This document shows, piece by piece, positions 35,542 through 48,343 of a stretch of DNA of 64,000 bases (position 1 is the first letter of the stretch; every line of letters starts with the position of its first letter). Position numbers and translations under genes: made by a program. Location of the stretch: contig CM062818.1 of the NCBI GenBank assembly GCA_031772625.1, positions 1,279,792,277 through 1,279,856,276 on the forward strand, read 5' to 3'. The DNA is from Pinus tabuliformis (taxonomy: Eukaryota; Streptophyta; Pinopsida; Pinales; Pinaceae). The notes beneath the pieces were generated by a model. That model was not told where the DNA came from. It searched no databases and saw nothing but the letters and a program-made list of their open reading frames with translations.

Positions 35542-37875
35542 TGGTGTTATTTCTACAATTAACCCCCTTATTTAAAAAATAAAATAAAAGAAAAAATAGG
35601 GACCCTTCAATTTGTCTTTAATTTTCATTTCATGTAAAATGCCTCACGAAAACATATTTATCATTGCACAATTTAAAAAAAATTGTAAATAAAATATATA
35701 CCATCATAAATAGTTCGGGTGAGAGGTCAAATGTCACAAGTCCAAGTATCATTTAAAATTTTTCCCAAATACTGACCACCCAACTATCCCAATTTTGGAT
35801 ATCTTAAGTAATGTTACACCTAAATACCGATTTTCCTAAACCACTACTATCCCGACTGTCCCCAATCTCGACTATCCTGCCTCTCGACCTTTCTAAATTT
35901 CCGACTAGTCTAGTTATTTTTTGGTTTTTACGTGTTTTTTCATTTTATTTTATTTTTATTTCATTTTAATTAAATGAGATGACAGGTAGGGTAAATATAT
36001 ATATCAATGTTCAACATAATCTTAAACATAAGTAAGGCCCCTGAATTTATGAGTACTTGAGTACTTCCTCAGTGTACGAGTGGTTTAATGGTTGGGTTAC
36101 ATCTCAGGTTTAATGGACATTAATGAACCAATACACGCTTAACATGTTTTATTTATTTCACATGACTTTTTTATAAGTTCACCATTGTGTATTTTAGGAA
36201 GTTGTTTAACGATGAAATTTAAGTTTTCCGTGTTAAAATTGCTGAAGATGAATGTGCACAAAACTCTTAAATTTCTACAAAAACACGAGAGAAATTCTAC
36301 CGAGTCTACATTATGTTGGTTAGTATTGTGCTTATTTTTTAATTGCTAATTTATTATTTTCATTTTTTTTATTAAATTCCTTTTCGTATTACTTTCTCTT
36401 CTCTGTCCCCAGTTATTTGAAGTTATTTGAAAATGGTTAAGAAAAGAAAACGCAAGCTTCTGGACATCTAATTCAGGAAATCAAGTACTTAACATATGAA
36501 GATACAAATTTAAATCCTTCCCTCATTTAAAATATGACTTACATGACTTAAGAGGTAGGTAAGCATTCGTGGGAATAAATTTTTAGTTTTTTTCATGAGA
36601 GAAAATGGGTAGAATAATAAAATTTAGATGATGCATTTTCTTCAGATTATGAAGCAATTAGGAAAACTGAGTTGCATGAAATTGCAGATAGACCAACATT
36701 TTTACTTATGATAATATGATAAGTTGTATTTTGATGCATGATCATGTTAGGACTTGTTATATATATTATCATAACCAAAATGTGACTACCTCCTCAAAGC
36801 CTGAGGTGTTTAGTTCTATCTATAAGTTAAATACTCCTGAGACCCTTATGAACAAAGAATTTTTAGATGAATTCCATGATAATGTCATCAAAAATATGAA
36901 CAAAGATTATAACATAGTTATTAAAGAGTGACTTCATGACCCTAAGAGATGCAAATTGAAGACATGGAAAGATCACTGAGTAGAAATCTTCAAATCCCCT
37001 TTTAGATAATATAGTCAAGATGCTTTCTTGATTATATTGAGAAGCAAATCCAAATCCTTGCAAAGTTGAATGGGCTCGTCCTATTTATGGAATTCACAAA
37101 GATTTAATGAGACTCAACTGGGCATGTATTCTATCTAAAAATATATCAAAATTCATTTCTAAAATACCTAAATTCAATACATATTTTTAATTGGAACTGC
37201 ACTTACTAAATAAGAATGTACCTTTTGAATATTTCATTTCTTGGTTTACTGTACAAGCCGAAATACCCATTAAATAAGTGTTAGTATGGTTAAAATCATA
37301 ATGATCTCACTATACAACTTATTTCATGCCATTGTTTTCTTTTCCATGTTAAAAATACCTAGTCTTATCTATAATGAATAGGTTATTATTATATTAATAC
37401 ACATTTACCTTGGCTATGTTTATAAACACATATAAAAAGGTTATATACTTAAGGTGAACTATAGGATGGATTCAACTTAAATCATTACTCCGATCGTTGT
37501 AAAATATTGGTTATCAATATATATATTATCGTCGTTGTCACCCTCTTGTAACACAACATAGCCCACAAATAACATAGATATTTAGGTATTATTGCATAAA
37601 TAATATCTAGATAATATATCAATATTCCATACATCATGATATATTCATTCTTCTTACCATGCTAAACCTTGTGCATGAATATATCATATGTTTGCATAGT
37701 GAAATACTTCCTTGATTATTAATTCAGACACTGACATATGTTTTCAATTGATTCATATGGGATATGTTATATTAAGGATGGGATCCATACATTACACCTG
37801 GAAACACATTTCATATGCCACGCGAGAGCTTCCCATTCAAAGTCACATGGCTCATTTTGCATGCACAATTTCAAC
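35542..37875. other. Repeat remnant region between elements 3 and 4
   Basis: About 35780-36235 matches 63560-63996 in the same orientation (for example GACCTTTCT, TAATTAAATGAGA, CCTGAATTTATGA, TTAATGAACCAATACA). In the second location this lies beside an LTR end and polypurine tract, so it is probably interior sequence of the element 4 family. The rest is AT-rich. A plus-strand frame at 36716-36931 (KLNTPETLMNKEFLDEFHDN) reads protein-like but is not recognised. Confidence 0.5.
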
Positions 37876-37880
37876 GGACG

Positions 37881-40715
37881 TGTAACATTCCTCGGTATAC
37901 CTCATACAAAATACATAGGACTAAAATTTTTCATCAAGTTTTACCAACAAATCCCTTCTTGCTAAAAACTTATCACATACTTAATTAATCATTAAATGTT
38001 AAAATCACCGTCATAGAGTGGACCAAGCATTGAGATGGAATGACTATTCATTAATGCAACTAGTTATCATAATGCTTTATGTTGCAACTTTACATATTTA
38101 TCATCGTTCATTTAATCAAAATTATTAATGAAACATTGGATGATGTAACTTTCAATGTCAAGCAAGATATAAATATAATTAAGATAAAGCAATATGAAAA
38201 TACATAAATGGATATTGATATACCCTCAAACTTAATCACTAGAAGTAAGGGAGTCTATCTCTTGTCAATTGTTAAAATTTTACAAAAGATAGAATCTCTA
38301 ATTCAAACATAATTAACTAGAGGTCAAAACATTCAACATGATGTAATGTTTCTCAAACACTTTACCCCAAATTTCTTGAGCATAATATCTTCATTTCACA
38401 GTTGTTTCCTAGACTAATTCATCAGTTGTAAACTATGTTGACTATCCTTCACTCTTCCTGAATCAATAGTCAAGAATAATGAACTCATTTCCTTTCATAT
38501 CGTTATTTATCATTCATATTTTGATTCTTGAGAAAGGATAGTTTAGAAACTATCAATCCATTATTCCCATAAGTCACGATTCTTTCATGCAATTGCTATC
38601 ATTAGTAGCTCTAACACCACGATTAGGTAAAATAACCATTTATCAAAACCTAAATGATCAATCCCTACTGGTTATCACTAATAATATTCTATGTGTTATA
38701 GATGTTTTCATGATTCAATTTATTGCTCATGCATAATAACATTAAAAATCATCCTTACTCTTTTACTTTTACATGCATTCCCAAACGCAATACCACTTCC
38801 TTGGACATGCATGAATGATATTAATAGTTATCTTTAATGTTCTACTTTTGCATGCATCTACAATACAAAACCATTCTTATTTGTACCAATGTAAAAGCAT
38901 TGGTTAATAATAGAAAAATACAATTAACATCTTTTTCTTTCTACTCTAATGCATTATACAAATGCATATCTAATTTTTCATATTTCCAATGCATTGTTAA
39001 ATGAATAGAAAAACCATTCTCACTCGCATTGCATGAATTTATAAAGCACATGTTCTTATTCATATTTCACATACTTTAAATACATTCATATGATTATGAA
39101 AGCATGTTATCTTATCTGCATCACACATGCACACATAAAATGCATAAAGAATATCAAGCATGCCTTTTAATCCTTATTCCAACTACAAAAAGACCTTCGT
39201 TTCTATAATAGTAACTTACAATTTGCATGTGAATGAAAAAAATTCATTCAATTGTAAAACCATGACTTTTTATTCGTACCTCAAATGTAAACCATGTATT
39301 GCACGTGAATAAAGAATATGCATACAATTAAAAAACCTTGTCTAATTTAGAAGCCACCATAGTTAACTTATCGCTTTACACATAAAACCCTTGTAATCCT
39401 TTCACAAAGACAAAAAATGTTAACTTATATTTTTATGCACAAGAAACATGCACTCTTTTCAAATATATTAACACACAGGAACCATGCAAATTAACACAAT
39501 TATTCTACCTTTCTACACACATAACCATGCAATATTTTTCAAGAAAATGACATGGATTCTTATAGTTTTATTCACAAGATTCATATGCAATCTTTCAAGA
39601 AAATAACATGCATTCTTATCTTTTTATGCACAATATTCATACACAGTCTTGTTCAAGAAAATAGCATGGATTTTTATCTTTCTATGCACAAGATTGATAT
39701 GTAGTCTTGTTCAAGAAAATATCATCGATTCTTATGTTTTTATGCACAAGTTTCATATGCAATCATGTTCAATAAAATAGCATGGATTCATTTCATTTTA
39801 TGTACAAGAACCATGAAAATCGTTCAAAAGAAATTAACACAATGAATCTATTTTTCCACACAGAAATACCTGCAATATTTTCAAGAGTTTAATGCACATA
39901 AACCATGCAAATATTTCCAAGGAAGTTAACAAACTAATTTATATCTCCACACACAAATCCCTCCAATAGTTTTCAAGAGTTTAACAAACACAAGCCATGA
40001 AATTATTTCTAAGGAAATCAATAAAATTAAATGTACCTATGTGTGTACACAATAGTTTGTAGAACTTTTCATTTCAACTGCACCATGAAATGACCCCAGA
40101 CCAGATTTACTAGAAAAAATGAATGTCGATCAAATGTCTTCCAAAGCTCAAACATCAAAATAGAAATTGTGTTAATGGATCCATCCATTCATTCTAGGAT
40201 AGTGGCGAGCGCAATAGTATTGAAATGGTAACATATATTTCATGGGACACACCTCCATATATATGTACGTGTCCAGGCCATCTTAAAATTCACCAGAAAC
40301 GACAACAATCATTTTAATGTCTTCGACATAAATACCCAACAACTCTACTCATCAATTAACACTAGTAACAACTTCCATTCACATCTCATGGTTTCCAACA
40401 TTCTATTTCTAGCCATATCGTTGCAAGGAAGATAATGTGATTATGGTGTTTCTCATGCATAAAGGCTTGTGTGAATACAAAAAATGACCTTTCCAGCTAT
40501 GGGAATCCTTGGATTCTCTCCCAAAAAGTGACCACCCTATTCCATACCCTAAGCATATATTCATGGTGAAGAAAAAATGAAAAGGTAGTTTCCAAAAGTT
40601 GTTCAAACCCTAACTGATTATTGTCCCAATCATTTGAAATGCTTTCAATAATACTTTTTTCCATATAAATAAGTATTATTTCAAACATTCATGTATGAGC
40701 TATAGGGATATTACA
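37881..40715 (-). repeat. Element 4 3' LTR
   Basis: Plus strand TGTAACATTCC...GGATATTACA, 2.8 kb. Its inner side abuts a clean polypurine tract. About 39539-39800 holds five diverged copies of a 55-60 bp unit (AAGAAAATAGCATGGATTTTT plus TATGCACAAGATTCATATGC-type text), followed by longer imperfect repeats (CCATGCAAATATTTCCAAGG). Confidence 0.82.
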
Positions 40716-40727
40716 TCCCTCCCCCTT
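40716..40727 (-). other. Element 4 polypurine tract
   Basis: Minus strand AAGGGGGAGGGA immediately before TGTAATATCCC, the 3' LTR start. The same arrangement (GAGGGGAGGGAA then TGTAATATCC) occurs at 63463-63475. Confidence 0.85.
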
Positions 40728-42441
40728 AAAAATAAAATTTCCTATGTTCTGATCTCCTCCTACTTTCATCATTATTATATTTTTGACCAGTATTTATCTC
40801 CCACTAGGACTTTGTCTTTTAAGTTATATTGTTTTTATCTCTTGCAATATTCTCTTTATATTACCTTTGAATGATGACCTCTATCACCACTCATCATAGT
40901 TACGTAAGTAGCATGAAAAGAAAAGGGGATCCTTCCCATTTAAAATGAAGGATTTTATTTCAAAGAAATAACAAAAGGTAAAACATTAATGTTTTTTTAA
41001 TGATAATAATCATTTACATCTATGAAAATATTCAAATTATTACTTTCAATTTCAGGGAATAAAAAAAAATGTGTTTATGGAACTTATTTTACTTTCCAAT
41101 ACTCTTGGAAACCATGGCCACTTCATGCATTAATTTAATTACAAGTGGTTTATCAGTCATGGAAAGGACTGTAAGAGTGGTTTATTAGCCCAACAATAAG
41201 AAGATTGTGTGGTTTATTAAATTCTATGGAAAGCACCCCATAACATAAGATCAATAAATCCAATTATTCTCTGAATCATAATCACATTATTTTTAATCAC
41301 AAAATGTTCAGTCAAATGCTATTCACAATATTTTTTACTATCAATCTTTTATCATAGTACCGTTCTAAGGGGCTCAGAGAACATATATTTCTTTAATTAT
41401 GGAAATTATCAAAGTATTCATAACTACACAAAGTGCATACTATCTTAGCCCTTATTAAATACATCCACAAGTCTAGTATCATGGATTTCTAGAAATAAGA
41501 TAGAGGCTTCCTTTGAACTATGATTCTAGTAGTTCCTCCCTAAGCGCTAGGCTCCTTTCCTTCCAGGAAGCTAATAAAAAATATTTCACATATTTACAAA
41601 TCCTCAACCCAAGAAGCACTACTAGATCTGGGTATTATAGGTCCACTTTTTATCTCCCACTCGCACCTTTAAATTTAGACTACCTTTATCTCTGACAGCT
41701 TTTTCATTCATCTTGCACCCATGACATTTATGTCTAGTCACATTAGCTTTTGGTGGTTCTCCACCCATGAGATTCATCTCTAGCCATGATAGGTCTTTGT
41801 GTTCAGATCAACTAAATAGGGTCATACCTTTCAAAAAAATGGAGGATTTTTCTTGTCCCTTCATGGACCATAACTCAATTTCGTTGTTTCCTGACAATTA
41901 GGAGTATAAGATCTCATGCGGTGGCTCCTCTAATATTCACAACAATAGTATTAAATAAAAATATTTTATCAACAAAATAAATATCTATTCTCAGAAAGAA
42001 TTTTTCAATTTTTGGCTTTTTAGCCACATGTCATCTTAGAAAATCATAAAATTAAAGAGATTTACCACTTTGTCTTGATGTTATTTGTCAATCTACATTT
42101 TAAAAATAGAAATCAAAATAAGAATTTGATTCCCACTATCATCGAATCTTTCCTTGAAACATTTTCCAAGTATTACTTATGATTCCTTCAAGCTCATTAT
42201 TCCATAAAAATCTCTAGGCCCTACTACCAGAGCATCCTCATGGCTTTCGCCTTCATCCAGGGAATCCCCTAAATCCCAATAATCCATAGGAATCAAGAAT
42301 GACATCTCATGTCAAAAGAATGGTGTTCATTTTAAGTTTTACACATAATAATCAATAGCAATTTAAGAAAAAATATCACTATATATGTTATTTACAAATA
42401 TTTCATGTCATGTTTGTAGAATAGTAAATATTACATATTCA
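40728..42441 (-). other. Element 4 interior, 3' portion
   Basis: The first ~100 bp match the interior beside the LTR end at 63463. The remainder is AT-rich without readable pol sequence. Short frames (for example 41513-41695) are not supported. Confidence 0.5.
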
Positions 42442-42446
42442 CATTT
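42442..42446. repeat. Target-site duplication CATTT of element 2 (left copy)
   Basis: Identical to 49697-49701 on the other side. Confidence 0.85.
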
Positions 42447-43769
42447 TGATGCAACACAGAAGCGGGAGTCACAAAAACCCAAAAATCACCCCGTGAATCC
42501 CCTTTTTAACTATATCTGATTGTTTTCCCTTTTAACCGAAATACATTGAAAACCTCGCAAAACATTGATTTTTACCTTTTTGTATCAGCACACTTAACGT
42601 ACATGAACGTCAATGCATTGAGTTCTAATCGTTTTCGATTTGGAACAGCGAGATCTGACGATTGTCAAAGGTTTTAGGTGGTCCAATATATCGGGGTTTA
42701 ATCGCTCGATATATGGCTTTGTTCTATTCCACCTTGCTATGTGGCACCTCCTCAATTGAATCGGGGCCGAACCACTTAAAACCACTTACGGCTTTCAATG
42801 CATCCAATAATCATCCACTGTAGCGAGTTTGTCCAACGATCCAATGATCATGGTTAATCACGATCAATGGTTATGATTAAATCACACAATTGCAATCGCA
42901 GTGTTCAATTGGCCTAGTCTCATCCCACTTCAAAGCATCGATGTGATCACCTTTTTTGGACCTGATAGACTATCAACTCAGTTCATCACGATATCAGAAA
43001 TCGGCGATTCAACAAGTTAAGCGATGTGATTGGGTTCCATGGACTTGATAGCGTTAAAAGCTTCCATCTATAAAATTTGAAGTCTGGATTCTAAATCTGA
43101 AGGCATTTTGTGATGATTTCTAGTGTATTTTGGGTTTTCCGCTTACGGAACCAAAATGATACATTTAACTCGTCAATTCTTCTTTTAACTCAGTGTTTCT
43201 ATTATAAAGTATGAAAGACACACATCCAGCACCAATATCATCCGAATACAGAGAAAACAAACATTTGAGGACCTCCATGGGTTGCATATATATAATTATG
43301 CACACAACATCAATTCATTCATAATAAAATTACAGAGTCTCTGCCTTCGGCCTGATTACACAAAATAAAGACTTCTATCTCAAAAAATACAATCCACACT
43401 ATATTGCCCTCGCTCTACTAAATCCTCTCCTCAATCCTCTCTCTTTTTCATTACATTTTTCCTCCTTTTTGTAATTCGAATACCAGTCTAATTGTATCTA
43501 ACAATCAATCCCTATTTTTAATAAATCTAACAACAAATCTTCTAATTCCTAGCTCAATCTCCACCTATGCTAACAACTCACCCTTTAGCCTAAAATAAGA
43601 CATTTTCTAACTTATTACAATAGTGAAATACATTCATTTCTTTAGAGATCAAACCCTCTCAGTAAAACTTCCTTTTTGACCCATCAAGTCAATGAATTTC
43701 AACTTTGTTTAGCCACAACATGTGAAAAAGCTTTTACATTGCTAGCTAAGTCCAGATGCTTCTGCATCA
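42447..43769 (-). repeat. Element 2 3' LTR
   Basis: 1323 bp, colinear with 48344-49696. Begins TGATGCAACACAGAAGCGGG and ends CTTCTGCATCA on the plus strand. Shared landmarks include TATCGGGGTTTAA, TATATATAATTATGCACACAACATC and the CTCTACTAAATCC region. Confidence 0.93.
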
Positions 43770-43975
43770 GTCCCCCGGGGAAGAAAATAATTGTCCCTTA
43801 AACTTTCGGGACTTAATCCATACTTCTGCAATTCCACTGTTGTCAACCAGCTAGCATCCTCCACTAGCTGTCCTTTCCATTTGACTAAATATTGGAAATA
43901 AGTCCGTCCTCTAGTTATTTTTGATACTCTCTTCTCCAAAACAACTTCCACTTCCTTCTTAGCCGTCTTTGGCAC
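43742..43975 (-). CDS. Element 2 chromodomain (integrase C-terminus)
   Basis: An open frame of 77 codons: VVLEKRVSKITRGRTYFQYL followed by VKWKGQLVEDASW and LQKYGLSPESL. The aromatic/V-K-W-K-G and A-S-W core is the canonical chromodomain, which in chromoviruses directs integration to marked chromatin. A stop near 43978 separates it from the integrase frame. The last codons and the stop lie inside the 3' LTR, which starts at 43769. Confidence 0.85.
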   Translation of the reverse strand: MPKTAKKEVEVVLEKRVSKITRGRTYFQYLVKWKGQLVEDASWLTTVELQKYGLSPESLRDNYFLPRGTDAEASGLS

Positions 43976-43984
43976 CTGTTCTTC

Positions 43985-45160
43985 CTAGTTCACTGTTTGA
44001 ACTTCATCTCCTCTAACTTCCTCCTGTAGCTCTGTCTCTGCCTCTTTGTATGGATACAAATCTGCAACATTAAAAATGGGTGATATTCCAATCCCTTTTG
44101 TCAACTCAATTTCATATGCATTAGCTAAAAACTTTCTTACAATTTTACATGGTCCTATATTTTTCATTTTCAGTTTATTGTATGTTTTAGTAGGAAATCT
44201 CTCTTTCCTCAAATGCACCATCACTAAGTCTCCCACTTGGAATTCTTTCTCTCTTCTTTTCAGATCTACCCTCTGTTTATATTTGTTACTAATTTCCTGC
44301 AATTTTCCTTTGACTTCTTCCTGTAATCTCTGCATTTGATCTGCAAACTCTTAAGCTTTTGCACTTCTAGTCTCCTGTTTACTCAAATCCCTTAGCTCAT
44401 ACACACCTCTTTGATTCATTCCAAAAATAGTCTGAAATGGACTCATTCCAGTACTTTAGTTTGGAGTATCATTATAAGCAAACTAAGCCTGAGCTATTGC
44501 TAAATCCCACTGCTTAGGATTTTGATACACTAAACTCCTCAATATGTTCCCCAAGCTCCTGTTTACTACTTTGGTCTGTCCATCTATTTGAGGATGGTAT
44601 GTTGAACTAAAACTGAGGTTAGCTCCCAGTTTCTTCCAAAGAGTTCTCCAAAAGTTCCCTATAAACTTTGTATCTCTATCATACACAATACTTATAGGCA
44701 ATCCATGTAATCTTACAATTTTTGAAAGGAATAAATTAGCTATGTCTATTGCATCACTAGTTTTCCTACATGCAATGAAATGTGCCATTTTGGAAAATCT
44801 ATCTACTACAACATAAATATACTCATTCCCTCTCTGCGTTTTTGGTAATCCTAGAACAAAATCCATGCTCATTGCATCCCACCGTCAGTCTGGTATTGGA
44901 AATGGCTGATACAATCATGTATTCTAACTCCTTCCTTTTGCATGCTGACATATCCTGTATTTCTCAACAAAATTCTTAACATCAGTCTACATTTTTGGCC
45001 AATAATAAAAGGCATTCACCTGAGCAAAGGTTTTATCTTGTCCAAAGTGACCAGATAATCATCCACTATGTTTCTCCTTGATTATGTTTTCTCTCATGGA
45101 AAATTTGGGAATACAAAAATTGTAGCTTTTAAACAATAAGCCTCCTTGAATGAGATAGTC
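43985..45160 (-). pseudogene. Element 2 integrase
   Basis: The zinc-binding part is decayed but visible: KEKHSG-stop-LSGHFGQDKTFAQ, then YRICQHAKG. The catalytic core (44483-44872) is open: [57 protein letters not shown], then [19 protein letters not shown]. The two catalytic Asp are present, but the Glu of G-Q-T-E is Lys, which should abolish strand transfer. A stop follows AIAQA. The C-terminal frame (43985-44335) has [20 protein letters not shown] and [13 protein letters not shown]. Confidence 0.88.
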
Positions 45161-45279
45161 CAACCACTGACTTCTGTTATGACTCATTGGATTCTGAACT
45201 GTTGTTTAGATATCTTTGAAAGATGCATCATCCTCGTACATTTCAATCATTTCCTCAAATCCTACAACACCTACTTTGA

Positions 45280-45720
45280 ATTCTTGCATAATAAAACTTA
45301 CCCTGCTTAATGCATCTACTACTTTTTTTGACTTACCACTCTTGTGCTTTATTACAAAAGTAAAGCTTTTCAGAAATTCTACCCACTTCGGATGGTTTTT
45401 ATTCAACTTTGACTGGTTATTGATGAACTGTAAGGCATGATTGCCTGAATATAATATGAATCCTTTTGGTAGAAAATAATGTCTCTATTTCTTTAAGGCC
45501 TACACAATAGCGTAAAAATATTTATCATAAGAAGAATATTTCTTATTTGCATCATTCAATTTCTTACTGATGTATGTTATTGGTCTTTTCTCCTGACTCA
45601 GAACTGCTCCAACTGCAACTCCACTAGCATCTTTTTCTACTTGAAAGACCTTCTCAAAATTAGGTAAAGCCAAAATTGGTTCTATTGTGATTTTCTTCTT
45701 CAGCAAATTAAAGTTTTTGT
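45280..45720 (-). pseudogene. Element 2 RNase H domain
   Basis: Frame 45500-45706 reads PILALPNFEKVFQVEKDASG, VAVGAVLSQEKRPITYISKK and NDANKKYSSYDKYFYAIV. After a stop it continues into NHPKWVEFLKSFTFVIKHKSGKSKKVVDALSR (45206-45406). The D-A-S-G and final D-A-L-S-R motifs are intact. Confidence 0.85.
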
Positions 45721-45869
45721 CTATTGCTTCCGTCCATCCGAATGGTTGATTGATCTCCTTGATTGTCTAGAGGATTGATGCACAAATATGACTAAATTTT
45801 TTGGTAAACTTTCTATAAAAACTTGCAAGACCATGGAAGCTTCTTACCCCAAATATACTTATGGGAGTA

Positions 45870-46500
45870 GGCTAGTTCCAAATTGCTTGGACTTTCTCTG
45901 TATCCATCTTCAAGCCTTCTTTAGAAACTAAAAATCCCATGTAAACCAACTCTTCCTTCATAAAACTACATTTCTTTAGCTTTATCAATAGTTTCTCTTT
46001 CTGTAGAGTTCTTAGGGCCAACTTAAGATGTTCTAAATGTTCTTCTTTAATTTTACTAAAGACTAGAATATCATCAAGATAAATAATAACAAACTTGCCT
46101 GCATACTCTTTCAAGACTTCATTCATTAATCTCATGAATGTTCTAGGTGCATTAGTGAGTTCCAAAAGTCATCACTAACCACTCATACAACCCACTATTT
46201 GTTTTAAATGTAGTCTTCCACTCATCTGCTTCTCGGATTCTTATTTGATGATATCCACTCTTCAAATATATTCTAGTAAAGTATTTTGATCCACTCGAAT
46301 AGTCCATTAAATCATCCTTGCGTGGTAAAGGAAATATGTACCTGATTGTGATCTTTTTGATGGATTTGGAATATGTGCACATACGCCACTCTCCTCCTTT
46401 CTTTGGACTGAGTATTGTTGGTAGAGCACATGGACTAAGAGTTTCTCTGATTAGCCCCTTATCCATTAGCTCCTACACTTGTCTACCAACTTCTACGTTC
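45870..46500 (-). pseudogene. Element 2 reverse transcriptase
   Basis: Fingers and palm at 46152-46466: [20 protein letters not shown], then [20 protein letters not shown], then [21 protein letters not shown] frame change near 46155 leads to 45872-46165: [20 protein letters not shown], then [20 protein letters not shown], and [13 protein letters not shown]. The catalytic Y-L-D-D box is intact, unlike in elements 1 and 3. Confidence 0.9.
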
Positions 46501-46502
46501 TC

Positions 46503-47363
46503 TTAAGTATTTAATCTGTATGTTGCTTTATTGTGCAAACTTGCTCCTAGTATTAGGTCAATATGATGACTAATACTCCTAATCGATGGCAATGCATTTG
46601 GCAACTCATCCAGAATAATATCAACAAAATCGTCTAACAACATTTTAATTTCTTCAGGCAAATCATCCAAGTTTGTGGAAGTCAAAATTACATTTGGTCT
46701 TCCCACAATAGCAAAATGCAACTCCTCATTCCTCACTACTTCTTGTAGTAGCTCCTTTCCACCTATCAGCATAATACTACTTCCAGGTGTTCCTTTGTCA
46801 GAATTATCCTTCAATGGCAGCAATGTGTGTTTAGTTCCATCCTTCTCCAAGGTATAAGTGTTTCTCCTTCCATCATGAATAGATTTACGATCAAATTTCC
46901 ACGGTCTTCCCAACAATACATGACATACATCCATGGGCATTACATCACATAATATCACATCTTTATACGTAACAATTTGTATCTCCACCTTGCATTGTTT
47001 AGTCACAATAATCTAATGTCCCTTCTATAACCATGATACGTTGTAAGGAGTATGGTGCATGGTCTTTGCTAATCCGAGCATGTCCACCATCTCTGTAGAA
47101 ACAAGATTGTTAGTGCTTCCACTGTCAATTATTACCTTGCAACACTTACCTTTTGATTTATAGGTAGTTCTAAACAAATTCTTCCTTTGTGTTGGTTCTC
47201 GAATCTCTGGCTCTGCCCTAAGCAAAGTACTTCTCAATAACAGTGATTCACCTTCTTCAGGGGGATATTCCTTCTCCATAAGTCGAGGTGGTTCTGGTTT
47301 TGCCTCAGCCACATTCACATTCCTCTGACTTGCTATTTTATTATGAGGACAATCTGATGACAT
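46503..47363 (-). pseudogene. Element 2 aspartic protease and linker
   Basis: Frame 47025-47363 contains CKVIIDSGSTNNLVSTEMVD, with the canonical D-S-G at about 47118-47126. After a stop, frame 46503-47006 carries the domain end (DVCHVLLGRPWKFDRKSIHD) and the linker to RT (HIDLILGASLHNKATYRLNT). Confidence 0.85.
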
Positions 47364-48343
47364 ATGTCCCCATTCTCCACATGTATAACACTGAACATTT
47401 CTTCCTCACCCTCTTCCTCTGGGCACAAATATTCCACTGTTAGATTCTCCCCTCTGTGGTGGTATGCTACTTGAGCTTCCTGCTTCATGTTGATGATGTT
47501 GTCCCCTTGGCTTGGTAGTTCCCCTACCTATTGCTAAACTTTTTCCTCTATTTCTTTGACTCTGTTTCCTCAATATCTTCTCTTATGCCTTCAAACTTGA
47601 TTTATAGGCATCTTCAATAGTTTTCATACTTAACAAGCTAATCTCATCTTGTATATCATACCTTAAGCCGTTGATATATCTAGCTATCTTTTCCACATCA
47701 TCCTCTACATGCCCTGCTCTAATACTCAATCCATAAAACTCTTCTATGTATTCTTTAAGAGACATTCCTTTTTTCCTTAAATTTTGCAATTGCTTAAAAA
47801 GATTCAAACGATAGTCTTTAGGTAAAACCTTGGCTTTCATTTTACTTACCATTTTGTCCCATAGCTTGATCCTAGACTTCCCTTTCTTCGTTCTTGACGT
47901 CTGTAACTTGTCCCACCAGATAGCTGCGTGACCCCTCAATCTCGTAACTGCAAACTTCACCTTCTTCCTCTCATCAACCTCTTCATAGTAAAATTACTGG
48001 TCAAAGCATATGATCCAACACATTAGCTCTTTTGTGTTCAGGCTCCCTTCATACATAGGGATTTCTGCCCTAGCTTTTCCTCCTACTATTTCCAACATCT
48101 TAATGATTTTGGCAGTTTCATTGTCTTCGTCTACTACCTCCTTTGCAGGAGTTTCTTTTGAAGAACTTTGAGTTCCTTCATCAGGTTCTCTTCTCTGGCA
48201 GTCTCAATTGTCTCCATTCTCGTACGCACACTCCGTACCTCTTCCAGTAAACTTGCATTTGCCTCAGGTATTCCTCCACCAATGCCTCTCCTTGGCAGTA
48301 TCTTTGTTGCAAACAACCCTTTCTTCTGCTCTGATACCATAAA
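47349..48343 (-). pseudogene. Element 2 gag with CCHC zinc knuckle
   Basis: Starts about 48341 (MVSEQKKGLFATKILPRRGI, overlapping the PBS). Frameshift near 48140. The gag domain lies in 47583-47960: LRGHAAIWWDKLQTSRTKKG, VLPKDYRLNLFKQLQNLRKK, YIEEFYGLSIRAGHVEDDVE and INGLRYDIQDEI. The zinc knuckle C-x2-C-x4-H-x4-C (CYTCGEWGHMSSDC) is intact at 47349-47390 and would bind the element RNA. Stops fall near 47580 and 47408. Confidence 0.88.
48328..48339 (-). other. Element 2 primer binding site
   Basis: Minus strand TGGTATCAGAGC, the exact consensus initiator tRNA-Met site of plant gypsy elements, four bases from the 5' LTR end. Confidence 0.93.
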
